Source of the DNA: Streptomyces hyaluromycini | GTDB taxonomy: Bacteria > Actinomycetota > Actinomycetes > Streptomycetales > Streptomycetaceae | Length of the DNA: 64,000 nucleotides | Reading direction: 5' to 3' | Assembly (NCBI RefSeq): GCF_002217755.1 | Contig: NZ_BCFL01000037.1 | Coordinates: forward strand, 1-64,000 | Shown: piece by piece, positions 1-8,129 of the stretch | Position numbering within the stretch: position 1 is the first letter of the stretch | Layout: every line of letters begins with the position of its first letter | Program-made: the position numbers and the translations under genes | The notes under the pieces: generated by a model | What the model saw: the letters and a program-made list of their open reading frames with translations, nothing else | What the model was told of the DNA's origin: nothing | Databases searched by the model: none

Positions 1-1
1 T

Positions 2-298
2 TTCGCGTTCACCGCGCACCTGATCGAGGCCGGCATCGACGCCTCGATCGGCACCGTCGGCGACGCCCTGGACAACGCGCTCATGGAATCCCAGATCGGC
101 CTCTACAAAACGGAGCTGATCAAGCCCCGCAAGCCCTGGCACGGCCTCGCCGACGTCGAACTCGCCACCGCCGAATGGGTCGACTGGTTCAACAACCAAC
201 GGCTCCACAGCGCGACCGGCGACATCCCGCCCCACGAGTACGAGACCAACCACTACGCTCAACACCAGCCCCAACCGGCGGCTGGAGTCAACGCATAG
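2..298 (+). pseudogene. IS3-family transposase OrfB, C-terminal part (cut by window edge)
   Basis: An open frame runs in from the window edge and ends in a stop at 298. The translation carries the C-terminal half of the rve integrase core typical of IS3-family OrfB: SQIGLYKTELIK, then a WVDWFNNQRLH segment followed by PPHEYE. The last catalytic Glu normally lies in the stretch before ESQIG, so the DDE domain is only partly visible. Whether the gene is whole upstream cannot be told from here. No inverted repeat was recognised after the stop. It marks the left border of the IS-rich region. Confidence 0.85.
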
Positions 299-1086
299 AG
301 CCTCCACCGATCCCGGAGCGGTTCAGTGAGGTTTGGGCAGAGCTGCTGGTCGCGGGGCCTCGGCCGACTCTTGCTTCCTGGTGAAGCGGCCGGCGTCGAC
401 CGGTGAGGATGGTGAGGCGATATCTGAATCTGGATCTGACTGCTCGTCCGTGACGACTACACCAGAAGGCGGGCCAGCGACCAGACAGCTCGCAGTTTCC
501 CCTTGCTGGTTCTACCGTGACACCGGGACCATTCAGCCGGCGGCGATCCCTGATTGTTTCCCAGCGCGGACTGCCCACGTGCCACCATGACCTGGTGAAC
601 TACGACTTGACCCGCCTGGGGTCCCGGGAGTTCGAGCATCTGTCCCAGACGCTGGTCAAGTGTGTTCTAGGACCAGGGGTTTCGGTTGTCCTGTGACAGC
701 GGAGTTGGACCGATTGCCACCGAAGTTGGACCAGTGGCCTTTTGTGACAGTGAAGATGGATCGCCGCAGGTCGAGAGGGCCAGCCAGCATCACCTCGACC
801 AGGTCGGCGCTGCACCGGTCAACGCCGGGCTGGCGTAACAGAACCGGCAGCACTGGCGGCCCACACCATTCCACAGCGTCCAGCTACCCGAACAGCCCTA
901 CTGGGCGCACGAGCTCGCCCTGGGCAACCCGTCCGCCCACACCCGGGAGTCCGGCGCCGTTCCTCTGCTTCCGCGAGTTACCGACGTTTTCCCGACGGGC
1001 CTTTACTGGCCATGACTACAAGATCGCTGCTGGACCGGCCTTCGCGGCCGGGCGCCGGCGTCGTGGTGCCGGGCTGCGAAGAGGGG
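299..1086. other. Intergenic stretch without a convincing gene
   Basis: Open frames here have no ribosome binding site and no recognisable family. The only structure seen is the left member of a long inverted repeat at 690-800, listed separately. The rest looks like decayed sequence between mobile-element remnants. Confidence 0.5.
690..800 (+). repeat. Left arm of a ~110-bp imperfect inverted repeat (transposon-like end)
   Basis: Reading inward from 690 the arm starts CCTGTGACAG, contains GATTGCCACCGAAGTTGGAC, a second TGTGACAGTGAAGATGGAT block and GCCGCAGGTC. The reverse complement of about 2000-2110 has the same order of blocks with scattered mismatches. Multiple internal TGTGACAG and GTTGGACC motifs near the ends are reminiscent of IS21-type ends, but no transposase of that family lies between the arms, so the family is an inference. 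Confidence 0.6.
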
Positions 1087-1632
1087 TCAGGGGTTGTGCG
1101 AGCGGGTCATCGGGAGCTGCAGGAGCTGGGCGACGGCCTTGCTCGGCTCTCCGACCGGGGCGAACTCCACGGGCTGCTGGAGCTGGTAGACGTCGCCCTG
1201 CGGGGGGAAGACGGTGAGGTTGTCGTTCAGGGTGGTCATGGTCTTGGTGTTGGACAGGACCAGCGGGCCACTGCCGCCGCCCGGGGGCTTCTCGATGGTG
1301 AGGGTGAAGTCGTGGAACAGGGTGTTCTTGAACTTCGGGGGCATGTTGCCGAGGACTTCGAGCAGGCTGAGCGGGGTGGTGTCGATGTCGGCCTGCGAGA
1401 GGGTCACGCGCCCGAGGGTCGGGTGGTCGGCGCTGTACTCCTCGCCGATGATCTTCAACTTCACGCCGCCGAGGCCGCCGGCGATGTTGGCCTCGGCCCG
1501 GACCCTGATGCCGCCCCTGAAGTCCAGGCTGACCAGGCCGAGCGCATCGAACTTCATCGGCACGTCGACCGCATAGCTGGAGCAGGGAATCTCCAGGCCG
1601 ATCGGGGGGAGCAGACCGTCGAGGGGCACCAT
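1087..1632 (-). CDS. Hypothetical protein, 181 aa
   Basis: I do not recognise this protein. The frame starts with ATG at 1632, which overlaps the stop of an upstream open frame (TGATG), a typical coupling arrangement, and ends in -RSHNP. The composition is that of a soluble beta-rich protein: alternating hydrophobic residues, several FD/LDFRGG-type strands, a Gly-rich loop (KPPGGGSGP) near residue 115, and no clear signal peptide or membrane helix. It lies inside the segment bounded by the long inverted repeats at 690-800 and 2000-2110, so it may be cargo of a dead transposon. Confidence 0.5.
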   Translation of the reverse strand: MVPLDGLLPPIGLEIPCSSYAVDVPMKFDALGLVSLDFRGGIRVRAEANIAGGLGGVKLKIIGEEYSADHPTLGRVTLSQADIDTTPLSLLEVLGNMPPKFKNTLFHDFTLTIEKPPGGGSGPLVLSNTKTMTTLNDNLTVFPPQGDVYQLQQPVEFAPVGEPSKAVAQLLQLPMTRSHNP

Positions 1633-1904
1633 CAGAACGCCTCCACATCGCAGGGCAGCCCGCGCGAAGCGACGCGGACATGCAGTCTGTAGCTGACGTG
1701 CTGCAGGCTACTGATCACCGGGCGGCTGAACGGGCTGCCCGGGCCGTATGGCCCCGTAATGATGAAACGGCGCTGGTCGGAGCGTGTCCGGTTGCCGTCG
1801 CTCGGGGGGTGACCGCGTCGGGCGGCCACGGGCCGGTCCCCTCTGGCGGTCCGGCCGGATCCGGTGCCAATGAGCCGCCTCAGGGTTCGGAAGCAGGTTG
1901 TCAC
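1632..1904 (-). pseudogene. Possible C-terminal remnant of a gene upstream of the 181-aa protein
   Basis: The frame ends at 1632 in a stop overlapping the next ATG. Its last ~45 residues (from QRRFIITGPYGP to DVEAF) look protein-like, whereas the first part is Arg-rich and resembles an out-of-frame translation. The likeliest reading is the 3' end of a truncated or frameshifted gene once co-transcribed with the 181-aa gene. No family was recognised. Confidence 0.25.
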
Positions 1905-1999
1905 TTCACCGAAGGTTGACCGTGCAGGTCAACCTGGTGATGAGCGGCTTCGGCGCGAGGTGGTAGGTAAGCGCCCCCGAGGCGGACGCCCTTCCTGAT

Positions 2000-2110
2000 C
2001 CGGGCCACGCAGAGGGCTGGTCCTCTTGACCTGCGGCTATCCATCTTCACTGTCACAAGCGACGGTTGGTCCAACTTCGGTGGCAATCGGTTCAGCTTTC
2101 CTGTCACAGG
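2000..2110 (-). repeat. Right arm of the ~110-bp imperfect inverted repeat
   Basis: Inverse partner of 690-800. The outermost bases read TCCTGTCACAGG on the plus strand and the arm contains TTGGTCCAACTTCGGTGGCA. Both outer ends begin CCTGTGACAG when read inward. No clear target-site duplication was seen outside the arms. Confidence 0.6.
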
Positions 2111-2160
2111 ACATCGGTCTTCGGTGACGGCAAGGACGCGGGGGCCGCGAAGCAACGTTC

Positions 2161-2319
2161 GAGGGAACCGTGCCCTACTCGTACGAGGGGGAGCAATGGC
2201 ACGGTTACGGGGTCGTCCAGGCGAAGTTCAAGCAGCGTTCCGAGGGCGTCTCCTCGGGTACGGAATGGCTTGAGCGGCAGATCAAGGCGGAGTTCAACGA
2301 ATGGCTGCGGCCCGATTGA
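2161..2319 (+). pseudogene. Fragment of a nuclease-like N-terminal domain (QAK motif)
   Basis: This frame has no start codon and begins shortly after the transposon-like end at 2110. It encodes about 53 residues ending WLERQIKAEFNEWLRPD before a stop at 2317-2319. The core GYGVVQAKFKQ matches the strand carrying the (E/Q)xK half of PD-(D/E)xK nucleases as found at the N terminus of some Streptomyces NTPase/STAND-type defence proteins. It would be a truncated remnant, cut by the neighbouring element. The assignment rests on the short motif and is tentative. Confidence 0.3.
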
Positions 2320-2419
2320 CCCCCGTCCACCACCGTCGGGGCCCTGCGGCTCGACAGTCACAGGCGCGCCCTCCATACCCACCGGGTCCCCCGTTGCTGA
2401 GCCACTCATGCAGGGCCCC

Positions 2420-2725
2420 TCACCCGGGGCGACCGCTGGGGATGGCGAGTTCACGGCCACGGTAAAAGCCTTCCCGCTCCTCCACGACGTACGGGGCCAT
2501 GGCGGCCCGCCGCCGCGTCTCCGACTCGGAGGCCCGCCAGGAGTCGCACGCCTCGTTGGAGTCCCAGAAGGACACCCCGGTGATCTCCTGTCCGTCCTCG
2601 GACCAGTACGCGAAGGCACGGCGCATACCCTGCGGACGGGTGGCCGGCCGCCACGCCTTCTCGAAGTCATCGAGGGTGCCCGGCCGAATGCGGCGCGTCG
2701 ACACCCAGACGAAGTGTTCATCCAT
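2420..2725 (-). CDS. Antibiotic biosynthesis monooxygenase (ABM)-like small protein, 101 aa
   Basis: The start ATG at 2725 (MDEHFVWVSTRR) is preceded by a GAGGAGG ribosome binding site. The longer upstream frame has no such signal and low-quality sequence. The small alpha/beta protein has the pattern of ABM/dimeric ferredoxin-like domains: a first strand with HFVWVSTR, a helix FEKAWRPATRP, a middle strand with SEDGQEITGVSFWDS, and a C-terminal helix and strand (YVVEEREGFYRG). Family members are cofactor-free monooxygenases or heme-binding proteins, and the substrate here is unknown. It is divergent from the methyltransferase-like gene at 2966, sharing a 240-bp promoter region. Confidence 0.6.
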   Translation of the reverse strand: MDEHFVWVSTRRIRPGTLDDFEKAWRPATRPQGMRRAFAYWSEDGQEITGVSFWDSNEACDSWRASESETRRRAAMAPYVVEEREGFYRGRELAIPSGRPG

Positions 2726-2965
2726 CCCATCCTCCTCCGCTACGTCGGCCCGGCTTGTCGGCGCCCATGCGACCACCGTAGGTCCGCAGCACCGATTGCG
2801 CCTGAGCGGCGATCGCGGTGATACGGAGAATCCCCCTGTGGTGTCGGCAGGAGCTGAATCGCGACCCGGTGTGCCCTGTGCTGCTCCGTGCGCGGCAGAC
2901 GTCCCCCGGCACGGAAGGCGGGACATGATGGACGTAAATTAGTATTCCGTGAGGAGGAGTGCAAA

Positions 2966-3808
2966 ATGGTCGAATCCGGCCCTGGCGGTACCGGCGGTGT
3001 GGCGGGCGGCAAATCGCGGTTCGATGACATCTACGACCGTCCGGACCCCCGCGCGTACTTCCAGCGGCTGGCCCCGCTTGAGTACGAGATCCCGCATCAT
3101 GCCCAGCCGGCCTTCCGGCAGGTGGCAACCGACCGGGCCGCCCTCGACGACGGCCACCCCGGCAGGCTGGCGATGCTGGACGTGTGCTGCTCGTACGGGA
3201 TCAATGCCGCGCTGCTCAACCACGACGTCACGCTGGCAGAGATGTACAAGCGGTACACCTCCCCTGCTTGCCAGACGATGTCGAGGTCAGAACTCGCCGC
3301 ATGGGACAAGGAGTTCTATGCCGAGCGACGCCGACCGGACGCAGTACCTGTCTTCGGCCTGGACGTGGCGGCACCCGCCGTGCAGTACGCACTCGAGGTG
3401 GGACTGCTGGACGCCGCCTTCACTGATGACCTGGAACAGAGTCCACCCAGCCCTGGTCTGAGACGCGCGCTCGCCGAGGTCGGCCTCATCACGCTGACAG
3501 GCGGCGGCAGCTATATCACCGCCCGGACATTCACGGCACTGCTGGACAGTGTCAGGAGGCCGGTGTGGGTCAGCGCGTTCGTTCTGCGGACCGTGCCGTA
3601 CCACCCGATCGTCCGGGTACTGGCCGTGCACGGTCTGAGCACCGCCGTCGATGTCTGCCACACCTATCCGCAGCGTCTCTTCACCGACGAGCGAGAACAG
3701 CGGTATGCGATCGAGGCGGTACGGGCGCTGGGAGGCGACCCCGCGGGGCGCGAGAAGGACGGTCGTTTCCACAGCCTGCGCTACGAGTCCCGGCCCGATA
3801 CGCGGTGA
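2966..3808 (+). CDS. SAM-dependent methyltransferase-like protein, 280 aa
   Basis: ATG at 2966 (MVESGPGG) follows GTGAGGAGGAG, a strong ribosome binding site. The longer frame from 2888 lacks one. The region around residues 68-80 (LAMLDVCCSYGINAAL) is the Rossmann motif I of class I methyltransferases, with Cys in place of the usual Gly-rich xGxG, so cofactor binding may be weak or altered. A YITARTFTALL segment follows around residue 190 and a hydrophobic VWVSAFVLRTVPY strand after it. The whole protein matches a Streptomyces family usually annotated only as methyltransferase or hypothetical. The substrate is unknown and catalytic activity is uncertain. Confidence 0.55.
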   Translation: MVESGPGGTGGVAGGKSRFDDIYDRPDPRAYFQRLAPLEYEIPHHAQPAFRQVATDRAALDDGHPGRLAMLDVCCSYGINAALLNHDVTLAEMYKRYTSPACQTMSRSELAAWDKEFYAERRRPDAVPVFGLDVAAPAVQYALEVGLLDAAFTDDLEQSPPSPGLRRALAEVGLITLTGGGSYITARTFTALLDSVRRPVWVSAFVLRTVPYHPIVRVLAVHGLSTAVDVCHTYPQRLFTDEREQRYAIEAVRALGGDPAGREKDGRFHSLRYESRPDTR

Positions 3809-3831
3809 CAGTCAGGCGACCGAGCAGAGGC

Positions 3832-4044
3832 TCACTGCGCGCAGCCGACGTCCAGTACTTCGATCACCTCTCCGTGGACCGTGTAGACGAGCCAGCACCA
3901 CTCACCGAACGCTGCCGCCAGGTCCGGGGCCTGCATCTTCGCGTCCTCGGTGACCGCGTCGATGAGCGCCATGATCTCCGCGTGCATCTCGTCCGGCACG
4001 TCGAAGAGCACGCTGGCGGCGGCTTGGACCAGTTCGACTCGCAT
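3832..4044 (-). CDS. Small hypothetical protein, 70 aa (possible RelE-like fold)
   Basis: ATG at 4044 (MRVELVQAAAS) has GGGGGCG about 7 bases upstream and is preferred over the in-frame ATG at 4074. The order strand, two helices (DEMHAEIMALIDAVTEDA), then strands (EWCWLVYTVHGEVIEVLDVG) resembles the size and topology of RelE/ParE-type toxins, but no conserved toxin residues can be confirmed and no antitoxin partner lies next to it. It ends convergently 23 bp from the methyltransferase-like gene. Function unknown. Confidence 0.4.
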   Translation of the reverse strand: MRVELVQAAASVLFDVPDEMHAEIMALIDAVTEDAKMQAPDLAAAFGEWCWLVYTVHGEVIEVLDVGCAQ

Positions 4045-4236
4045 GACGCCCCCACAGACGGGCAAGCAGGACACCAGGTCAAGCGGCGTACACCGCTCGG
4101 CTCGATGACCGAATAAAACTCGATGACCGAATAAAATCCCTCACGACCACCATAAATCCACTGCTTGCCGCGCAAGGCGGCGCCCGCTGGTACGACCTGG
4201 GTGCCGACGGAACGAGCGGTCGGCCCCGGTGCGGCG

Positions 4237-4432
4237 TCAGCGGATGCCGGTGCGCGCGTGCCCGCCCCGGCGCCTGCCGTGCTCGGTCGAGGCCCGGACG
4301 AGAAGGCTCTCCGCCTGTGCCACGGCGTCTGCGGCATTGCGTAGTCCTATGAGGACGCAGAGTGTGTAGGCGACGTCGTCGAGCCAGCGGTAGCTGAGCG
4401 AGCTCAGCGGATCCCGCAGCAGACCGTTACGC
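4237..4432 (-). pseudogene. DUF5133 protein, C-terminal fragment
   Basis: Read on the minus strand, the last ~55 residues of this frame (LSYRWLDDVAYTLCVLIG, then an acidic/Ala-rich helix and a basic tail) match the conserved C-terminal helix pair of Streptomyces DUF5133 proteins, whose hallmark is LDDVAYTLCV followed by TGT/GLR. The expected N-terminal ~40 residues are absent: upstream the frame turns into the tail of the broken Hsp20 gene. It is therefore a truncated relic. DUF5133 function is unknown. Confidence 0.45.
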
Positions 4433-4436
4433 GCGA

Positions 4437-4886
4437 AGCGCAGCGGCAGCGGTCCTGACGCGGGGCAACAGCATGCGGTCGCACCTCGTGCAGGGTCGCA
4501 CTGACCTCCTCCGCCTCGGCACGATGGGCAGCAGGGTCTGATACTCGAAACGGTCGGCGCGGCGGGTGGTTCGACGCAGAACACCTTCACGCTCCCGCTC
4601 CTTGTACTCCCCGCTGATGCGCAGCTCCCGCTCGCTCATCTCGATGTCGTCCCGCCTGATCCCGGGCAATTCCGCCTCGAGCACATACGCGTCGTCGGTC
4701 TCTGGCATGTCCGCCGCAGGAGACCAGGCCAGTGCGGCGGCAGGTACGGCGGCGGCGCCCTGCAGCAGCCGGTTCATGCGCTCGACCAGCTCCTCGAACT
4801 CGGCGGCGATCGGTCTCACCCCGGCCGAAGCCGGCGAAGGACCTGTCCAGCAGGCTGCTGGGCCGGTGCCGTACGGGCGACGTCAT
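4437..4886 (-). pseudogene. Hsp20/alpha-crystallin small heat-shock protein, two frameshifts
   Basis: ATG at 4886 has a good GGAGGTGA site. The first ~23 residues (MTSPVRHRPSSLLDRSF) match the N terminus of actinobacterial Hsp20 proteins, then the frame must shift to reach VRPIAAEFEELVERMNRLLQ. The alpha-crystallin domain continues with DDAYVLEAELPGIRRDDIEM, ELRISGEYKEREREGVLRRT and FEYQTLLP. A second shift near 4525 is needed to recover EAEEVSATLHE, after which the usual VLTVxVPK ending is lost. Family role: ATP-independent holdase chaperone. With two independent frame breaks in 450 bp it is almost certainly inactive. Confidence 0.75.
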
Positions 4887-5248
4887 CACGGTTCACCTCC
4901 GGAGAGTGGGCCATACGGGTCGCCCTCCACGGTGCGCTGCGCGTCTCCGCAGAACCGGGCGACTCGACCCCGTTCACACCGTCCTCATCACCGGCAACGC
5001 CCAGGCGCCCCATGAACGCGGGCTCGCTGCGCGCCAGGACACGCTGGAGCTGCACCCGCAACTCCGTGTACTGCACACCCGTGCCATATCGCTGTGCTGC
5101 CACGGCAGAACCAACGAATTGCGCCTGGGGAGCGAAGTGCGCCGGACGGGTAGAGCCGCGCACGCGCTGCAACAGACATGCAGGACCACAACTCTGGTCG
5201 GACACTGGGGGCAAAGCAGTGGCTGACGGCGTACGAACCCAGGGCGCG
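4887..5248. other. Intergenic stretch, no gene seen
   Basis: This 362-bp interval lies between the broken Hsp20 gene and the VOC protein. The open frames crossing it are Arg/Cys-rich out-of-frame translations without ribosome binding sites. It must contain the promoter for the Hsp20 remnant and possibly that of the VOC gene, but no motif stands out. Confidence 0.4.
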
Positions 5249-6058
5249 ATGGCTATGGACCACGGCACCACACACTCCTCCGGTGCGACGGATGCCGTCT
5301 CCACACGCTCCGTGTTCGGCGCGCCGTGCTGGGTGAGTCTGAGCAGCCGCGACCTCGACGCCACGCAGGACTTCTACGGGGCCGTACTGGGCTGGCGGTG
5401 GCGCACCGCCAGACTCGGCGACCGTTTCCGGACCGCACTGGCGGACGGGGTACCCGTCGCGGGGGTCGCGGAGATGGCCACCACGTGGCAGATGGCCGTG
5501 GCCTGGACGCCGTACTTCGCCGTGGCGAACGCGGACGAGGCGGTCGCCCGCTTCCGGGAGCGCGGCGGGACCGTGGCAGTGGGGCCGATCTCCTTCCCTC
5601 CCGGAAGGGCGGCGCTGCTCGCGGACCGCGACGGGGCCCGCTTCGGGGTGTGGCAGGGGAAACTCGTCACCGAGTGGGAGGCGTGGCGGCAGGCAGCGTC
5701 GACGTTCATCACCCTGCACACCCGTGACGCCTTCGACACGGCCATCTTCTACGGCGAGGCCCTCGACTGGGCCTCGGACCTGCCCGGCTGCTGCGAGGTC
5801 GAGTACGCGGGAGGCGAAGTACTGCTGCGCAGCCGGGGCGCCGTCGTGGCCCGCATCGAGTCAGGCTCGGTGGAGACGCCACCCGACCCGTCGGTCCGGC
5901 CGCACTGGCAGGTCCACTTCACCGTTGCCGACGTGGGACCGTGCGTCCATGCCGCTGGGAAATGCGGCGGCAGTGTCTTGGCGGAGGGCCGGCGGGAGGC
6001 CACACTGCGCGACCCCGACGGCGCCCAGTTCACCGTGACCTCGCGTCGGCAGTACTGA
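5249..6058 (+). CDS. VOC superfamily (glyoxalase/bleomycin resistance) two-domain protein, 269 aa
   Basis: Two consecutive VOC modules are visible. The first starts around residue 28 with CWVSLSSRDLDATQDFYGAV and runs to FGVWQGK. The second begins with ITLHTRDAFDTAIFYGEALDW and ends LRDPDGAQFTV. In such proteins each betaalphabetabetabeta unit forms half of a metal or ligand cavity, and the Streptomyces members are often annotated as CFP-30-like hydroxylases or resistance-like proteins without known substrate. The ATG at 5249 (or 5255 two codons later) is chosen because domain homology starts soon after. The preceding frame reads as non-coding. It stands alone, next to decayed stress-type genes. 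Confidence 0.75.
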   Translation: MAMDHGTTHSSGATDAVSTRSVFGAPCWVSLSSRDLDATQDFYGAVLGWRWRTARLGDRFRTALADGVPVAGVAEMATTWQMAVAWTPYFAVANADEAVARFRERGGTVAVGPISFPPGRAALLADRDGARFGVWQGKLVTEWEAWRQAASTFITLHTRDAFDTAIFYGEALDWASDLPGCCEVEYAGGEVLLRSRGAVVARIESGSVETPPDPSVRPHWQVHFTVADVGPCVHAAGKCGGSVLAEGRREATLRDPDGAQFTVTSRRQY

Positions 6059-6372
6059 CAAGGCGGAGCCACCGGATCAAGGGCCTCCCAGTGACGGGGT
6101 ACAAGGTCGTGATCGGCATGACCAGCGAAGCGGACATGGCCCGTAACGTCACCGATGACCAGCTCGCCGAGTTCGTCCAGCGGGTATGACCGTCATCCGA
6201 CCCGCACCGAGCTCACCACCCGCCACCTGCACGGTCGTATCACCCACCAGGGCGAGAAGGCACACCGATCCTGGCCAGTCGGCAGTGGCACGTCGAGCGC
6301 ACACACAACACCGGGCTATGGGCTCCTCCCGAGCACAGCATCCGGGCCGACTCCGGCTCCCCGGCACGGAGT
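6059..6372. other. Intergenic stretch, no convincing gene
   Basis: A 32-residue frame ending at 6189 (from VTGYKVVIG to EFVQRV) looks vaguely protein-like and may be a remnant, but it has no start signal and no family. Nothing else was seen. Confidence 0.35.
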
Positions 6373-6551
6373 TCACTGTCTCGTCGGGACGTCGTCCGCC
6401 CGCTCGCCCTCCGCTTGAGACGGTTCGGTCCTGGGCACGTCCGGGTGCTGCTCCATGGCGCTGCGCTCGCCCGGCTCGTCGCGCTCCCCTCGGCCTGCGA
6501 CGGGGTACGCGCGTACAGCCAGCGCTCGTAGTCCGAGGCTCCGGATTGCAT
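6373..6551 (-). pseudogene. Small PSQAEGE-motif protein with a one-base frameshift
   Basis: ATG at 6551 (MQSGASDYERWLYA) is preceded by GGAGGAGG at good distance. The frame runs through RTPSQAEG and then derails. Restoring one base after GAGGG gives an acidic continuation, ERDEPGERSAMEQHP, then a second TEPSQAEGERADDV and a stop at 6373. Short acidic proteins with a TPSQAEGE motif occur repeatedly in Streptomyces, generally as stress-associated proteins of unknown function. Two copies of the motif in one ~60-residue protein are visible here. The frameshift sits in a G-rich run, so a sequencing error is possible, but it lies near other broken genes. Confidence 0.5.
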
Positions 6552-6934
6552 GATGGGCCTCCTCCTTCGCTCGCTAACCCCATGGTCCACCCACGGCCGT
6601 GACGCGGCGAGAGAAGTGTGAGCAACGGGGCAATTACCTGCTCACCATCATCGCCGCTCGCTACGTGGGTGGCGACGAGGAAGCGTGAACAGCGGGCGTG
6701 GACATGCATTCTGGTCACGTCGTTGGACCGAGGACCGTCAGCTGTCTCTGCAACGTTGCAGAGAGCCGCTTGACCAGCGCGTTCGGCGCACAGCTTCAGT
6801 GTGCCCAGGAGACTGCTCGTCGGGTGATCCGACCCGGCCGCGTCCGGCCCTCAACCCCGCGGGGGCCAAGAAAGACAACGCCCGCGCGCCATACAGCAGC
6901 CTCCCGAACGAAGATGGAAAGGAGGAGCGGAGCA
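6552..6934. other. Intergenic stretch, no gene seen
   Basis: It separates the divergent PSQAEGE-type gene from the gene at 6935, so it should contain both promoters. The sequence GGACCGAGGACCGTCAG around 6725 and TGCAACGTTGCA (a perfect 12-bp palindrome near 6750) are the only notable elements. The latter could be a regulator site. Confidence 0.35.
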
Positions 6935-7405
6935 ATGGCACAGATGCTCGCACACGGTGACCACTTGGTCGTGCACCTGACATGGCGGGAAAAGGCAGCC
7001 GCGCGCCGCGGCGACGTGCGCGTGCCGCTGACGGCGGTGTGCCGGGTGACGGTCGAACCCGACTGGTGGCGCGCCCTGCGCGGAGTCCCGCAGCGCAGCG
7101 TCTGGATTCCAGGGGTCCGGTGCATCGGCACGCGCAGCCACCACGCCGGGCTGGACTTCGTGGCCATCCAGTCCGGCAGACCCGTCGTGTGCGTCGAGCT
7201 CCGGCCCTCCGCTCCTTTCCACCTCCTTGCCGTGTCCCTTCCAACCCGTGCGGACGCGAGGACCACAGCTCAATGGCTCGGCCGAACCGCACCGAAGATC
7301 GACACGTCCACGCCTTGGCGGCAGCCGCTTCCGGTACCCGAGGAGAACTCCGCCCCCGCGACGTCGGACAACCCGCCAACACCCCCTCTCAGAGGAGGTA
7401 TGTGA
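6935..7405 (+). CDS. Hypothetical Streptomyces protein, 156 aa (PH-like fold possible)
   Basis: ATG at 6935 (MAQMLAHGDHLVVHL) follows AAGGAGGAGCGG. The first ~115 residues form an all-beta pattern: DHLVVHLTWREKAAARRGDV, VPLTAVCRVTVEPDWW, GVRCIGTRSHHAGLDFVAI, RPVVCVELRP, ending in a helix with TTAQWL. That arrangement fits the conserved Streptomyces family of small PH-like proteins of unknown function often located near stress genes. The C-terminal ~40 residues are Pro/Ser/Thr-rich and probably disordered. No enzymatic residues are evident. Confidence 0.55.
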   Translation: MAQMLAHGDHLVVHLTWREKAAARRGDVRVPLTAVCRVTVEPDWWRALRGVPQRSVWIPGVRCIGTRSHHAGLDFVAIQSGRPVVCVELRPSAPFHLLAVSLPTRADARTTAQWLGRTAPKIDTSTPWRQPLPVPEENSAPATSDNPPTPPLRGGM

Positions 7406-7492
7406 CGTGATGTCACGTTTGTTATCGCTGGAATGTGTGGCACAGGCGTATCGAGGCTGATCGGGGAGTCCTGTCGTGCTGGAGTATTCCTC

Positions 7493-7680
7493 GTGAGCGA
7501 CCGCCAGCCCTACAAGAGCGACTTATCCGACGAGCGGTGGGCCCTGATCGAGCCCGTCATCGCCTCCTGGAAGGCTCAGCATCCCTCCGTCAGCGGCCAC
7601 CAGGGCGCCTACGAGATGCGGGAGATCGTCAACGCCCTGCTCTATCAGTCCCGTACCGGCTGCCAGCCGACCCGAGCCTG
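7493..7680 (+). pseudogene. IS5-family transposase, N-terminal fragment
   Basis: GTG at 7493 starts VSDRQPYKSDLSDERWALIE, the DUF4096-type N-terminal domain of Streptomyces IS5-family transposases (compare DLSDERWALIEP). Homology ends at about residue 60 (LLYQSRTGCQ), where the sequence joins the 450-bp repeat starting at 7680. The catalytic DDE part is absent. It is a different IS5 subgroup from the elements at 16074 and 17289. Confidence 0.75.
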
Positions 7681-8129
7681 GTGGTGCTCGCGACGCGGCG
7701 GTGCTCCGGACCGCGACGGAGGCGGATCAGCTCCTGCGCCTTCGCCCGCCGGGCCCGCGCGACGGGCCGCTCTGTAAGGCGCCCGCGGCTTGGCAGGCAC
7801 CGCCGGCTCACCGCCACCGGCGACCGCAGAGTCATTCATCGTCGATCATCAGGAACCTACGATCCCGCCAGGCATCCACCGAGCGCCGGCCGCCCGACAC
7901 CAAGGTTCCAGCACCCTCGTCGCCGACGGAGGCGATCGACGAACCTCCATTGGCGTATAGAGCCGAAAGAGCATCCGTCAGCCCTGGGAGCCCTCTGGGA
8001 CTTTTCTGGGACTTCCGGCCCCATCAACCGGCACGAACATGAAACAGCTGAAAGGTCGTTCGCGCAGGTCAGCGACCATCAGCCGCTCATCGTGGCAGGT
8101 CACCGCGTTCGCTGGTCTCTTCCGCGACA
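7680..8129 (+). repeat. 450-bp direct repeat, copy 1 (5' part of an IS256-like element)
   Basis: The sequence from 7680 to 8129 recurs at 18744-19193 with, as far as I compared by eye, one substitution (GAAAGG versus GACAGG near 8051). The right portion encodes the N-terminal residues of the IS256 transposase. The left ~360 bp contain three close TGGGA(C/G) motifs near 7985-8020 and no gene. Copy 1 continues into the transposase; copy 2 stops there. Confidence 0.85.

Noticed and set aside
3832..4044. A toxin-antitoxin pair
   Set aside because: The 70-aa protein has RelE-like proportions but no recognisable catalytic residues, and no antitoxin gene is adjacent.
5012..5248. Long N-terminal extension of the VOC protein
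   Set aside because: The upstream reading is Cys/Arg-rich, lacks similarity to VOC proteins and has no ribosome binding site at its first ATG.
6091..6189. A 32-residue peptide gene
   Set aside because: No start signal or family. It may be a fragment but cannot be supported.
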